DNA of 64,000 bases from Pseudomonadota bacterium (GTDB lineage Bacteria > Pseudomonadota > Alphaproteobacteria > Micropepsales > Micropepsaceae): the NCBI GenBank assembly GCA_018241025.1, contig JAFEEQ010000004.1, forward strand, positions 310,001 to 374,000, in the 5' to 3' direction. Positions 7,074-15,280 of this stretch are shown piece after piece (position 1 is the first letter of the stretch; the number at the start of each line of letters is the position of its first letter). A program made the translations under genes and the position numbers. Below the pieces are notes generated by a model that had not been told where the DNA came from, did no database searches, and saw only the letters and a list, made by a program, of their open reading frames with translations.

Positions 7074-9386
7074 GTGCCGACAAAGACCGTGACCAAAAAG
7101 CAGGCAAAACCCGCCAAGACCGCCCCAAAGGCCAAGCCCGCCGCCAAACCGGCCGCGAAAAAGGCTGCGCCCAAGGCGAAGCCGGCGGCTGCCAAGCCCG
7201 CGGTCGCGGCCAAGCCGGCCGCCAAGGCCAAGGTCGAGACCAAGGTCAAGGTCGAGCCCAAGACGAAGGCCAAGGCCGCCTCTGCCCCCGCACCCCAGCC
7301 CACCGCCAAGGCGAACGCCAAGCTGCCGGTGAAACCCGGCGCCAAGGCCGGCAAGCCGGGCGAAGAGACCCCGGGCGATGCGGATTCGCCCCTGCTCGAC
7401 ATGTCGGACGCCCAGGTCCGCAAGATGATCCAGAAGGCCAAGGCCCGCGGCTACGTCACCTATGACGAGCTGAACAAGGTCCTGCCGTCGGACAAGGTCA
7501 GCTCCGAGCAGATCGAAGACACGATGTCGATGCTCAACGAGATGGGCATCAACGTCATCGAGAGCGAAGAGCAGGAAGAGGGCGCCGACGGCGAGAATCT
7601 TCCCGCCACCGCCGAAGGCGGCAAGGAAGTCGCCACCACCACCGGCAAGGCCGCCGAAACCTATGACCGCACCGACGATCCGGTGCGCATGTATCTGCGC
7701 GAGATGGGCTCGGTCGAGCTGCTCTCCCGCGAAGGCGAAATCGCCATCGCCAAGCGCATCGAGGCCGGCCGCGAGCTGATGATCGGCGCGCTCTGCGAGA
7801 GCCCGCTCACCTTCGAAGCGCTCACCGTGTGGCGCGACGAGCTGAACGAGGGCAAGGTCCTCCTCCGCGACATCATCGATCTCGAAGCGATGTACGCCGT
7901 CGGCCCCGAGGGCCAGGCCGCCGCCGCCGTGCGCGATGCCAATGCCGCCGCCAACGCCGCGGCGCTTGCCGCCGGCAACCCGCCGCCGCCCCAGCCCCGC
8001 CCGGCGCCGCCCAAGCCCGCGCCGGCTCCGAAGGCCGATGGCGAAGAAACCGATCCCGGCGAAGCCGCCGCGGCCGCCGACGGCCAGCAGGAAGACGACG
8101 GCTTCGACGACGAAGGCAACCTGCCGCTCTCGGCGATGGAAGCCTCGCTCAAGCCCCAGGTGCTGGAGTCGCTCGACGCCATCGCCAACCTCTACAAGAA
8201 GCTCGGCCGCCTCCAGGACGCCTCGGTCGAAGCCGCGCTCGCCGACGACGAGCTCTCGACCGGCCAGGAGCGGCGCTTCAAGAAGCTGCGCAACGAGACC
8301 ATGGATCTCGTCAAGGGCCTGAAGCTCAACAACAACCGCATCGAAGCCCTCGTCGACCAGATGTACGGCATCAACAAGCGCCTCGTGTCGCTCGAAGGCC
8401 GTCTGCTGCGTCTCGCCGAAGCCCATGGCGTCGCGCGCGAGGATTTCCTGAAAGAGCATTTCGGCAACGAGCTCGATCCCAACTGGTCGCGCCGCGTCGG
8501 CCGCCTGACGCGCATCGGCTGGAAGGATTTCGTCACCGAAGAGCGCGACCGCATCAACCAGCTGCGCGACGACATGCAGTCGCTGGCGCAGGAAACCCGC
8601 CAGTCGATCAGCGAATTCCGCCGCAACGTGCAGACGGTGCAGAAGGGCGAGCGCGAGTCGGGCGTGGCGAAGAAGGAGATGATCGAAGCGAACCTTCGCC
8701 TCGTGATCTCCATCGCCAAGAAATACACCAACCGCGGGCTGCAGTTCCTCGACCTGATCCAGGAAGGCAACATCGGCCTGATGAAGGCGGTCGACAAGTT
8801 CGAATACCGCCGCGGCTACAAGTTCTCGACCTATGCGACGTGGTGGATCCGCCAGGCGATCACCCGTTCGATCGCCGACCAGGCGCGCACCATCCGCATC
8901 CCGGTCCACATGATCGAGACGATCAACAAGCTGGTCCGCACCTCCCGCCAGATGCTGCACGAGATCGGCCGCGAGCCGACGCCGGAAGAACTGGCCGAGC
9001 GTCTCGCCATGCCGCTCGAAAAGGTCCGCAAAGTCCTCAAGATCGCGAAAGAACCCATTTCGCTCGAAACGCCCATCGGCGACGAGGAAGACTCGCACCT
9101 GGGCGACTTCATCGAGGACAAGAACGCCATCCTCCCGATCGACGCCGCGATCCAGGCCAATTTGCGCGAAACCACGACCCGCGTGCTGGCGACACTGACC
9201 CCGCGCGAAGAACGCGTCCTACGCATGCGCTTCGGCATCGGCATGAACACCGACCACACGCTCGAAGAAGTCGGCCAGCAGTTCAGCGTCACCCGCGAAC
9301 GCATCCGCCAGATCGAAGCAAAGGCGCTGCGCAAGCTGAAGCATCCGAGCCGGAGCCGGAAGCTGCGCAGCTTCTTGGATAACTAA
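7074..9386 (+). CDS. rpoD: RNA polymerase sigma-70 factor (housekeeping)
   Basis: Primary sigma factor. All core regions are visible: region 1.1 ([21 protein letters not shown]), 1.2 ([22 protein letters not shown]), region 2 with [17 protein letters not shown], region 3, and region 4 ending in the [20 protein letters not shown] helix-turn-helix. The GTG at 7074 is preferred to the TTG at 7056 because AAGGGA (7061-7066) is well placed for it. Two oddities: a 90-residue Lys/Ala/Pro-rich N-terminal tail and an Ala/Pro-rich acidic insert between regions 1.2 and 2. With the GTG start it has 770 residues, longer than the E. coli protein. Confidence 0.97.
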   Translation: MPTKTVTKKQAKPAKTAPKAKPAAKPAAKKAAPKAKPAAAKPAVAAKPAAKAKVETKVKVEPKTKAKAASAPAPQPTAKANAKLPVKPGAKAGKPGEETPGDADSPLLDMSDAQVRKMIQKAKARGYVTYDELNKVLPSDKVSSEQIEDTMSMLNEMGINVIESEEQEEGADGENLPATAEGGKEVATTTGKAAETYDRTDDPVRMYLREMGSVELLSREGEIAIAKRIEAGRELMIGALCESPLTFEALTVWRDELNEGKVLLRDIIDLEAMYAVGPEGQAAAAVRDANAAANAAALAAGNPPPPQPRPAPPKPAPAPKADGEETDPGEAAAAADGQQEDDGFDDEGNLPLSAMEASLKPQVLESLDAIANLYKKLGRLQDASVEAALADDELSTGQERRFKKLRNETMDLVKGLKLNNNRIEALVDQMYGINKRLVSLEGRLLRLAEAHGVAREDFLKEHFGNELDPNWSRRVGRLTRIGWKDFVTEERDRINQLRDDMQSLAQETRQSISEFRRNVQTVQKGERESGVAKKEMIEANLRLVISIAKKYTNRGLQFLDLIQEGNIGLMKAVDKFEYRRGYKFSTYATWWIRQAITRSIADQARTIRIPVHMIETINKLVRTSRQMLHEIGREPTPEELAERLAMPLEKVRKVLKIAKEPISLETPIGDEEDSHLGDFIEDKNAILPIDAAIQANLRETTTRVLATLTPREERVLRMRFGIGMNTDHTLEEVGQQFSVTRERIRQIEAKALRKLKHPSRSRKLRSFLDN

Positions 9387-9409
9387 CCTCTCCCGTAAAA
9401 CGGGAGAGG
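9387..9409 (+). terminator. rpoD terminator hairpin, first unit of a repeat element
   Basis: A perfect 9-bp stem CCTCTCCCG / CGGGAGAGG with a TAAAA loop begins at the base right after the rpoD stop codon. No T-run follows, so if it terminates transcription it is atypical; it is also the first of four consecutive palindromes. Confidence 0.45.
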
Positions 9410-9504
9410 TCGAAATTCGCATCGCGAATTTCGGGTGAGGGCCAGCAACGCCCTGTTCCTCCCCCGCAAGGCGGGGGAGGGGGGGACCATCGCGCAGCGA
9501 TGGT
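9387..9504. repeat. composite intergenic repeat of four perfect hairpins
   Basis: Four back-to-back perfect palindromes: 9387-9409 (9-bp stem), 9411-9433 (CGAAATTCGC, loop ATC, 10 bp), 9458-9480 (CCTCCCCCGC, loop AAG, 10 bp) and 9486-9504 (ACCATCGC, loop GCA, 8 bp). Between units two and three, AGGGC/GCCCT pairs as a minor stem. This modular build is that of the small dispersed palindromic repeats of many alphaproteobacterial genomes. The window holds only this copy, so its dispersal is inferred. Confidence 0.7.
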
Positions 9505-9587
9505 GGAAGGGCTTTCATAGCGACAGCGTACGAAGGCCTGCTGAGCGACCGCGAAACTGGCGGCCGCCCCGCGCCAAACCCATCGAG

Positions 9588-9616
9588 TTCACGCCACCAT
9601 CCGGCTCGGCTATAAT
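9588..9616 (+). promoter_or_regulatory. predicted promoter of the Fic module
   Basis: TTCACG (9588-9593), 17 bases, then a perfect TATAAT (9611-9616). The next ATG is at 9624, only seven bases beyond the -10 hexamer, so the transcript would start at about the start codon and lack a leader. No Shine-Dalgarno is present in the gap, consistent with leaderless translation. Confidence 0.5.
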
Positions 9617-9623
9617 CCGACGC

Positions 9624-9821
9624 ATGCCCAAGACGAAAGCCGCTCCCCGCTCTGCTTCAACCGGCCGCTTCATCCTCGGCCGCCAGGCCTTCGGCAAGAT
9701 CAGCGCGGTCGAGGGCCTGCGCATGTCCAAGACGATGCGGGACGATTTCCACGCCCTCGACAAACAGGGCGCCTCCGCCAAAGTTCGCCGCGACACGCTG
9801 AGCGGCAAGTACGGCAAATAG
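9624..9821 (+). CDS. small basic protein upstream of Fic, possible antitoxin
   Basis: 65 residues, basic, soluble. It precedes the Fic gene by 11 bases and must share its transcript. The centre reads KISAVEGLRMS (about 25-35). Class I Fic antitoxins carry an inhibitory (S/T)xxxE(G/N) helix; here Ser27 is three, not four, residues before Glu30-Gly31, so the motif is only approximate. The genetic position argues for an antitoxin or a Fic partner; the biochemical role is inference. It could alternatively be an unrelated conserved Fic-operon protein. Confidence 0.65.
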   Translation: MPKTKAAPRSASTGRFILGRQAFGKISAVEGLRMSKTMRDDFHALDKQGASAKVRRDTLSGKYGK

Positions 9822-9832
9822 CGCTCGCGGCG

Positions 9833-10408
9833 ATGTACCGGACCGCGGACGACATCTACTGCTACCCGCGGTCCACCATTTTGAAGAACCTCCCGGGCTT
9901 GCGGAATGCCCGTGCGCTCAAACGCTACGAACTCGCGATGTCGGCACAGCGCGCCGAAGAGCCGTTGCCGGCGGGTCGGCTAAGCGTGACGCACTACCGC
10001 GCGATTCATCGCCACCTGTTCCAGGATGTCTACGACTGGTCCGGGCAGTTCCGGCGCGTGCGCATAGCGCGCGGCACCAGCATGTTCTGCTACCCCGAGA
10101 ACATCGGCCGAGAAATGTCCGATCTTTTCGGGCAGTTGGCGGCACAGAAATTCTTCCGCGAACGCTCGACGGACGCCTGCGCCTCTGAGCTCTCGCATTT
10201 CCTCGCGACACTCAACGCCATTCACCCGTTTCGCGACGGCAATGGCCGGTCACAATTGGCGTTCGGGGCATTGCTTGCGCATCGTGCAGGCCATCCACTC
10301 CGTCTGGAAAAATTGCGTCCACGTCCGTTCCTCTCCGCGATGATCGAGAGCTTTCAGGGCAACGAGGCGCCACTCGCATCGAACCTTCGCGGCCTTATGG
10401 ATGGCTAG
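9833..10408 (+). CDS. fic: Fic/Doc family protein, putative AMP-transferase
   Basis: 191 residues with the Fic core: HLFQDVYDWSGQFR (about 61-74), the flap region around GTSMFCYPENI and the active-site loop HPFRDGNGR (131-139) with catalytic His131. Fic enzymes usually transfer AMP to a target hydroxyl. The canonical final Arg of HxFxDGNGRxxR is Leu142 here, a position that normally contacts the ATP phosphates, so activity or substrate may differ. No inhibitory motif is seen inside the protein, which would fit an external partner such as the upstream 65-residue protein. The patch is bounded by palindromic repeats on both sides. Confidence 0.88.
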   Translation: MYRTADDIYCYPRSTILKNLPGLRNARALKRYELAMSAQRAEEPLPAGRLSVTHYRAIHRHLFQDVYDWSGQFRRVRIARGTSMFCYPENIGREMSDLFGQLAAQKFFRERSTDACASELSHFLATLNAIHPFRDGNGRSQLAFGALLAHRAGHPLRLEKLRPRPFLSAMIESFQGNEAPLASNLRGLMDG

Positions 10409-10600
10409 CGACGTTTGCGCTGTCGTCCGTCCATCGGCATGTGCCCCGGGACCACACACTCGAAGGAGTCGGCCATCCGCCGCGAAAGTCCGCAGGATGC
10501 CTTGCGCGTTCGCGCGTCGATCCTTCATTCGCCGGAGCGCTTCCGCCGCGCCAGGCCGCCCCAAAATAAATATTCCCCGACCCCTTGAACCGGTAGTTGT

Positions 10601-10615
10601 GTTCACTAATTGTTC
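10601..10615. promoter_or_regulatory. SOS-box-like site GTTC-N7-GTTC
   Basis: GTTCACTAATTGTTC matches the direct-repeat LexA box known in alphaproteobacteria (GTTC-N7-GTTC). It sits in non-coding DNA with no intact gene starting downstream on either strand, so it may be a chance match or the control site of a lost gene. Confidence 0.35.
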
Positions 10616-10827
10616 AAGCAGGAGTTGAGGAGAGGGTCCGGTGAAGTAGCGCTGCCGCAAGACATCCAGGTAAGGGCACAGCTTGCGTGTGTCCGTTCGC
10701 GTGACGGTGTGCGGCGGCGCCAATGGCCCGGCGCGGCCCCTCCGGAGCGCGTGAGAACCGAGGCGACTGGAACAGCGCAGGTGGCGGCCTTCGGGCCGTC
10801 GCGCCTGCCGGCCCTTCCTTTCGGCGG

Positions 10828-10866
10828 ACCGGGCTCCATCGCATGCGCATCGCGATGGGGCCCGGT
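10828..10866. repeat. long palindrome, 15-bp stem
   Basis: ACCGGGCTCCATCGC (10828-10842) pairs with GCGATGGGGCCCGGT (10852-10866), one wobble, nine-base loop. Non-coding; part of a double-palindrome patch between fic and the MAPEG gene. Confidence 0.65.
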
Positions 10867-10879
10867 TCGTATCTGGGCT

Positions 10880-10944
10880 CATCCTTCGACAGGCTCAGGA
10901 TGAGGTCTCTGCTCAAATCCTCGTCCTGAGCTTGTCGAAGGATG
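10880..10944. repeat. inverted repeat, 25-bp arms
   Basis: Arms 10880-10904 and 10920-10944 are complementary at 23 of 25 positions around a 15-base loop; the core is CTTCGACAGGCTCAGGA against TCCTGAGCTTGTCGAAG. This core is a dispersed intergenic repeat well known in alphaproteobacterial genomes, often mistranslated as an LSLSKDE peptide. It lies just beyond the 3' end of the MAPEG gene and could also end its transcript. Confidence 0.65.
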
Positions 10945-10956
10945 GCCGCCCCGCCC

Positions 10957-11370
10957 TCAGGCCCCCGGCCACACGCCGTAGATCAGCACCAGTGCGATTC
11001 CCACACCCGCCGCCGCCCACAGCAGCGTCCGCACGAAGGGCACCGCGAACAGATAGGCCGGCAGATAGGCGAGCCGCGCCCAGAAATAGAGCTCGCAGCC
11101 CAGCGCCGTCATCGCATTGGTCTTGCCCATCGTGGTCGCGACCACCACCGCGCCCAGGAAGAACGGAAAGGTCTCGAGATAGTTCTTGAACGCCCGCTCC
11201 GCCCGTCCGCCGAAATGGCCCATCGGCTTGGCCGGCTCGTCGCGCGATCCCACGCCCCAGGGCAGGCCCCGCGCCCCCACGCTGAACAGCGTCGCCAGCA
11301 GCAGCTGGCCAAGGCCCAGCACGATGCTGAGCCACAGATATTGCATGTCGGTCGAACTGAAATCGCTCAT
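10957..11370 (-). CDS. MAPEG family membrane protein (137 aa)
   Basis: Small four-helix integral membrane protein of the MAPEG superfamily (glutathione S-transferase/eicosanoid-type). Visible: the first helix WLSIVLGLGQLLLATLF, the family segment RAERAFKNYLETFPFF and later helices YLPAYLFAVPFVRTLL and GVGIALVLIYGV. The ATG at 11370 has GGAGGAAG in front; the longer frame adds a non-homologous stretch. Bacterial members are mostly uncharacterised. A paralogue lies at 15280-15729 with the same RDEP...ETFPFF core. Confidence 0.88.
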   Translation of the reverse strand: MSDFSSTDMQYLWLSIVLGLGQLLLATLFSVGARGLPWGVGSRDEPAKPMGHFGGRAERAFKNYLETFPFFLGAVVVATTMGKTNAMTALGCELYFWARLAYLPAYLFAVPFVRTLLWAAAGVGIALVLIYGVWPGA

Positions 11371-11426
11371 GGCTTCCTCCCGCCCGTTTCGCGGCAGCAT
11401 GCACCGCCGCCCGGTGCGCCGCTAGG

Positions 11427-11576
11427 TCAGAACCAGCGCGTCGCGATCCACAGAACCACGCCGGCGACCGCGATGAACGCCGCGACCAGGGCAAAGCCGC
11501 CCATCGTCTGGCCGAACTCGCCGGAAAAGCCTCTGTCGTCGCTGCGCTCGCGCGGGGGAAGATCGTCTTCGTTCAT
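11427..11576 (-). CDS. small single-pass membrane protein (49 aa)
   Basis: Charged N-terminus (MNEDDLPPRERSDDRG) followed by one hydrophobic helix (GGFALVAAFIAVAGVVLWIA) and a short basic end, a typical tail-anchored-like micro-protein. It starts with ATG at 11576 and lies 25 bases after the M15 peptidase stop and 56 bases before the MAPEG start, all on the same strand. No family recognised. GC3 bias supports coding. Confidence 0.6.
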   Translation of the reverse strand: MNEDDLPPRERSDDRGFSGEFGQTMGGFALVAAFIAVAGVVLWIATRWF

Positions 11577-11601
11577 GGCGCCATCCTGCCACAACCGGCG
11601 G

Positions 11602-12354
11602 TCAGGGCAGAAGCTCCGGCCGGTATTCGAAATGCATCGTGTCGTAGTGGCTCCAGCGCCCACCCCAGATGAAGCCGTGGCGCTCGAAAATCCGCACGAT
11701 CTCCATCGGCACGCGATTGTGCCAGCCTTCCTTCGACCAGCGCCAGTAATCCGCCCGCTCGCTGTTGATGTCGATCGCCGCCATCCTGCCATGCATCGAC
11801 TTCGTGGATGTCCCCGCCACGTCGCGGCAATTGAACGTCCCGGAATTCGGAATGAGATATTTCATGAACCGCTCCGGCAGCTCATCAAGCTCGGCACTCA
11901 CCGCCGCCAGCGCCGCTGCTGCCCCGTTCTCCGAGCTGAAGTCGACCGTCCCGCCGTGATGCTTCGGCAGCCAAGCGACAACCAGATGCCGCATCCGCAC
12001 CGTCTTGCAATCGCCATACATCGCATCGAACAGCGGCGCATAGCGCACGCGGCCGGGATCGATATCTGCTTCTGGCGCCGTCGCCGCGGCGCCCGCCGGA
12101 TAATCCGCATAGAACATGTCGTCGATATCGGGATGCGCCAGCATCTCGTCGAAGCTCTTGTCGCTCCGCCCGTCGGAGATCTGAAAGCGCTCGCCGCTTT
12201 TCATCACCAGCCAGTTGCCGTCCCGCTCGGCGATGTAGTCCGGATAGGCCTTCACCAGTCGGTCGAGTTTCGCATCGATATCCGCCGGCGGCGCGCCTCC
12301 CGCCAAAGCCGCGCCGGGCAACATCGCCAGCGCCAGAACGAGTCCCTTCATCAT
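11602..12354 (-). CDS. secreted M15-family (D-Ala-D-Ala carboxypeptidase-like) protein
   Basis: Begins with a signal peptide (MMKGLVLALAMLPGAALAGG), so it acts in the periplasm. The C-terminal domain carries the M15 zinc ligands: SMHGRMAAIDI (His...Asp) and HYDTMHFEYRPEL (final His). These enzymes trim peptidoglycan stem peptides or act as endolysin-type peptidases. About 250 residues. The ATG pair at 12354/12351 marks the signal peptide; upstream residues in the frame are spurious. It follows the DUF5694 gene by 23 bases in the same orientation. Confidence 0.82.
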   Translation of the reverse strand: MMKGLVLALAMLPGAALAGGAPPADIDAKLDRLVKAYPDYIAERDGNWLVMKSGERFQISDGRSDKSFDEMLAHPDIDDMFYADYPAGAAATAPEADIDPGRVRYAPLFDAMYGDCKTVRMRHLVVAWLPKHHGGTVDFSSENGAAAALAAVSAELDELPERFMKYLIPNSGTFNCRDVAGTSTKSMHGRMAAIDINSERADYWRWSKEGWHNRVPMEIVRIFERHGFIWGGRWSHYDTMHFEYRPELLP

Positions 12355-12377
12355 CGGCGCATTGAAGCGCCTCGGGA

Positions 12378-13163
12378 TCACTTCGGCAAATAGGCGTTCG
12401 GCTCGACCAGCACGAAGCCCGGCATCTCGCTCACGCATTGGCGCAGCAGGAAGCTGTGCCCCGCGCCGTAGAACACGACGATCCGGTCGCCCGGCTTCGC
12501 CCGCTGGATCAGGTTGGCGCAGATCAGGAAGTTGCGCTTGTACCAGGCGGTGAGGAGCTCCGCACCCGGCTGCTCGCTCCAGCCGCCGATGCGCAGCATG
12601 GTGCGATAGAATTCGTTGCCATGCGCGATCGCCTCCGGATCGTTCATCCAGCGCAGCATCTGCGACACCGTTCCTGTCTTCAGCAGATGTTCCTCGCTGT
12701 CCACCGCGCGCGCGATATCGGCATTGGTTTTGTCGAGAATGTCCTTCATCCCATGCGCATCGGCATAGGCCTGAACCGCCTCATACGGAAAATCGCCATC
12801 CACATCGATCCCGGCGACATCGGTGAGGTTCATCTTCGCAGCCAGCCGGAAACCGAGCTGCACCACCTCGTTATGCGATGGCTTCAGTGTTCCCGCGCGA
12901 AACTCGGCGTATCTCGACGATGTAATGTCCGCCGGCCATTCTGCTGCCACCATCGTCGGCTGGAATGCCGTAAGTCCGTCGATGACCGCGGCGATCTCCG
13001 CCTGCCGCTTGGGCGACAGCATGTCGTCGACCTCGGTATTGTGCATGTCGCGGCCGGGATTGCTCATATGGAAGTCGCCGACGATCATCACCTGCACCGG
13101 CTCAGACGCTCCGGCAGCGACCGCCATTGTCGCGAAACAGATCAGCGCTATCAGCGTTTTCAT
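12378..13163 (-). CDS. secreted DUF5694 protein, TraB/GumN-like
   Basis: 261 residues with a signal peptide (MKTLIALICFATMAVAAGASE) and GGGAGG-type ribosome site before the ATG at 13163. The body shows VQVMIVGDFHMSNPG near the start and VVFYGAGHSFLLRQCV near the end; these paired Gly-Asp-x-His and GAGH motifs are the pattern of DUF5694, distantly like TraB/PrgY proteins. Function unknown. Expected in the periplasm. Likely first gene of a transcript with the M15 peptidase. Confidence 0.8.
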   Translation of the reverse strand: MKTLIALICFATMAVAAGASEPVQVMIVGDFHMSNPGRDMHNTEVDDMLSPKRQAEIAAVIDGLTAFQPTMVAAEWPADITSSRYAEFRAGTLKPSHNEVVQLGFRLAAKMNLTDVAGIDVDGDFPYEAVQAYADAHGMKDILDKTNADIARAVDSEEHLLKTGTVSQMLRWMNDPEAIAHGNEFYRTMLRIGGWSEQPGAELLTAWYKRNFLICANLIQRAKPGDRIVVFYGAGHSFLLRQCVSEMPGFVLVEPNAYLPK

Positions 13164-13312
13164 GCGAGAACCTCCCAATGTGACCGGCCGGGTCTAACAT
13201 CGGGCCGCTCCCGGGCGGCAACTCGGAGCCCACGCGGCAGCCATGCACCGCACCCATGCATCCAACCTAGCGGTTTACCGCATCTAAATCGGGGGAAGTC
13301 AGGATAGTCCGC

Positions 13313-13957
13313 ATGACGATCGTCGAAAAAGCCGAACGGATTTACTCGACTCTCGAGCACCGCGTCGACGCGGCGGTGCATGTCGCCGGCATCCTATTCG
13401 CCGTCAACGCCACCGCCTGGTTGGTCTGGAACGTCACCGGCCTTCCCGCCGCCGCAAGCGTCTTCGTCTACTGCGCAGGACTGCTCGCGATGATCTCGTT
13501 CTCGGCGGCCTACAACCTCGCGCCGCACGGCCCCTCACGCCAGTTCCTGCGCCGGCTTGATCACGCTGCCATCTTCATCATGATCGCCGCGACCTACACG
13601 CCCTTCGCCGCCAACCGGCTGGCGCCGCCTTATGGCAACCTCATCCTGGTCGCGATCTGGCTCGGCGCCAGTGCGGGGGTGACGCTGAAGGTTCTCTTTC
13701 CGCGCCGTTTCGAATGGCTCAGCCTCGGTCTCTATCTCGCGATGGGCTGGCTGATCGTCACCGTGATCCAACCGCTGCATGCAGCGGTTGGCGGCATGGA
13801 CTTCTGGCTGCTGATGGCCGGCGGCCTGATCTATTCCGCGGGCGTCGCCTTCTACGTGATCGAGCGCATCCCCTTCCACAAGGCGATCTGGCACGCCTTC
13901 GTGCTGGTGGCGGCGATCGTCCATTTCTCGGCGATCGCCATCGAATTCACCGGATAG
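13313..13957 (+). CDS. hemolysin III / PAQR family membrane protein
   Basis: Seven-helix membrane protein of 214 residues. Diagnostic PAQR motifs: SAAYNLAPH (about 64-72), RLDHAAIFIMIAATYTPF (about 81-98) and HAFVLVAAIVHFSAI near the C-terminus, including the metal-binding Ser-His and His residues. Bacterial members are loosely called hemolysin III, but most are not toxins. GGGGGAAG precedes the ATG. Divergent from the DUF5694 gene across a 149-base gap in which I see no clear operator. Confidence 0.88.
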   Translation: MTIVEKAERIYSTLEHRVDAAVHVAGILFAVNATAWLVWNVTGLPAAASVFVYCAGLLAMISFSAAYNLAPHGPSRQFLRRLDHAAIFIMIAATYTPFAANRLAPPYGNLILVAIWLGASAGVTLKVLFPRRFEWLSLGLYLAMGWLIVTVIQPLHAAVGGMDFWLLMAGGLIYSAGVAFYVIERIPFHKAIWHAFVLVAAIVHFSAIAIEFTG

Positions 13958-14012
13958 AATCGGCAAGCAATCGTGACTGGCGCGGCCACGCCGCTTCGCC
14001 TATGCGATCCCG

Positions 14013-14681
14013 ATGATATCTGCAGTCATCTTCGATTGTGACGGCGTCCTGGTCGACAGCGAGGTCCTCGCCCATGAGGTTGAACTCGCCGTCCTGGCCG
14101 AGATCGGCCTGACCTACGATCCCCATGACTTCATCATCAGGTTCATGGGCCGTAGCGACAAGGTCTTTTTCGACCTGCTCGATCAGGACGGCCGTGCCCG
14201 CCTCGGCCGCTCCATCGTCGATGAGATCCGAGAGCCGATGAACACCCGTTACCGCGCCGCCATCGAAACCCGGCTGATCGAAGTCCCCGGCGCACTCGAC
14301 GCTATCCGCGCGCTGCATCTGCCGAAGGCGGTCGCCAGTTCGAGCACCGAGCGTGGGCTTGGTGTCAAGCTGCGTAAAGTCGGGCACTGGGATCACTTCG
14401 CGCCCCACATCTTCTCGGCCCAGCACGTCACCCACGCCAAACCCGCGCCCGATCTTTTTCTCCACGCGGCGAAGTCCCTCGGCATCGCGCCGGAAGAATG
14501 CCTCGTCATCGAAGACAGCGTGAACGGCGTCACGGCCGGTATCGCCGCAGGCATGCGCGTGTGGGGCTTCACCGGCGGCGGCCATATGACCCCGCGCGTC
14601 GCCGAACATCTCACGGCCGCCGGCGCCGAACGCATCGTCGAAAGCTGGCCCGATGCGCAGCGCCTCTTCGCTCAGCTGTAG
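14013..14681 (+). CDS. HAD superfamily phosphatase/phosphoglucomutase-like
   Basis: 222 residues, HAD subfamily IA. Motif I VIFDCDGVLVDSE at the N-terminus supplies the nucleophile and acid Asp pair; motif II is VASSSTERG; motif III Lys in HAKPAPDLFL; motif IV in CLVIEDSVNGVTAG. The cap insert after motif I suggests a sugar-phosphate or nucleotide-phosphate substrate (beta-phosphoglucomutase/GPH-like), but specificity cannot be read. Its 3' end overlaps the convergent oxygenase gene by 10 bases. Confidence 0.88.
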   Translation: MISAVIFDCDGVLVDSEVLAHEVELAVLAEIGLTYDPHDFIIRFMGRSDKVFFDLLDQDGRARLGRSIVDEIREPMNTRYRAAIETRLIEVPGALDAIRALHLPKAVASSSTERGLGVKLRKVGHWDHFAPHIFSAQHVTHAKPAPDLFLHAAKSLGIAPEECLVIEDSVNGVTAGIAAGMRVWGFTGGGHMTPRVAEHLTAAGAERIVESWPDAQRLFAQL

Positions 14682-15280
14682 TTGAAGCTCACCGAGATGC
14701 GCGCGCCGCGCGCGTCATTCTGCGGCACCTCGTGGCGCAGCCAACTTTCCCAGAGGAGCAGCGTTCCTGCCTTCGGTTCGAGCGTGACGAAGGGCCGGTT
14801 GGGCCGCTTCGCATTCGATTTCTTCGGCGGCGCCGACATGCTCAGCGGCAGACGCGGATCCTCGAACCGGATCGGGCTCGCACCTTTGGGCAGCTCGACA
14901 TAGTAAGTCCCGCTGATTGCCGAATGCGGATGGATATGTCCGGCATGTATCCCGCCAGACGCCATCACGTTGATCCAGAGACTGTTGAGCTTGAGTCGCC
15001 GTCGCCCGAGATCGAAATCGAGCTGGCGGGCAAAGCGCGCGACATGTCCGTCGGTGAGCTTCACCAATTCGGCGAACTCCGGCGCCCGCAGCGGCAGATC
15101 GTCAAGCGAGGCATAGGAGGTGTAGCCCCGATAGCGATGTTCTTTCGCCCAACGCTGTCCGGCCTTGTCATCAGCGGCGATGACAAGGCAGGCGCGCTTC
15201 AGTGCACGATTGCGCGCGGCCGCACCGGGAAGGTCGGCCTGGTAAATCTGCGTAACGAACAGCGACTCGTTGCGCCCCAT
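14672..15280 (-). CDS. TIGR02466-type 2OG-Fe(II) oxygenase
   Basis: 202 residues. The double-stranded beta-helix iron site is visible as GIHAGHIHPHSAISGTYYV (His ligands) and LLLWESWLRHEVPQN followed by RISVSFNY (distal His and the 2-oxoglutarate Arg). Substrate unknown; family members are often misnamed phytanoyl-CoA or prolyl hydroxylases. The ATG at 15280 shares one base with the stop of the upstream MAPEG gene (TGATG), so the two are translationally coupled. Confidence 0.8.
   Translation of the reverse strand: MGRNESLFVTQIYQADLPGAAARNRALKRACLVIAADDKAGQRWAKEHRYRGYTSYASLDDLPLRAPEFAELVKLTDGHVARFARQLDFDLGRRRLKLNSLWINVMASGGIHAGHIHPHSAISGTYYVELPKGASPIRFEDPRLPLSMSAPPKKSNAKRPNRPFVTLEPKAGTLLLWESWLRHEVPQNDARGARISVSFNYS

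Larger units (their letters stand above)
10409..10956. other. 548-base gene-free stretch after fic
   Basis: No convincing gene. Open frames here are low-complexity Arg/Ala/Pro products of GC-rich DNA. The region does hold an AT-rich patch (10563-10575), a GTTC-N7-GTTC site (10601-10615) and two long palindromes (10828-10866 and 10880-10944). It looks like accessory or decayed DNA rather than a promoter region, because the gene to its right points toward it. Confidence 0.6.

Noticed and set aside
7041..9098. 685-residue frame antisense to rpoD
   Set aside because: Composition is Asp/Val/Leu/Gly-rich repeat typical of the complement of an Ala/Arg/Glu-rich gene; rpoD motifs on the other strand are unambiguous.
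10250..10916. Minus-strand frames after fic (210 and 100 residues)
   Set aside because: Low-complexity Arg/Pro/Ala products spanning known repeat palindromes (including the LSLSKDE artefact); no start signal and no homology pattern.
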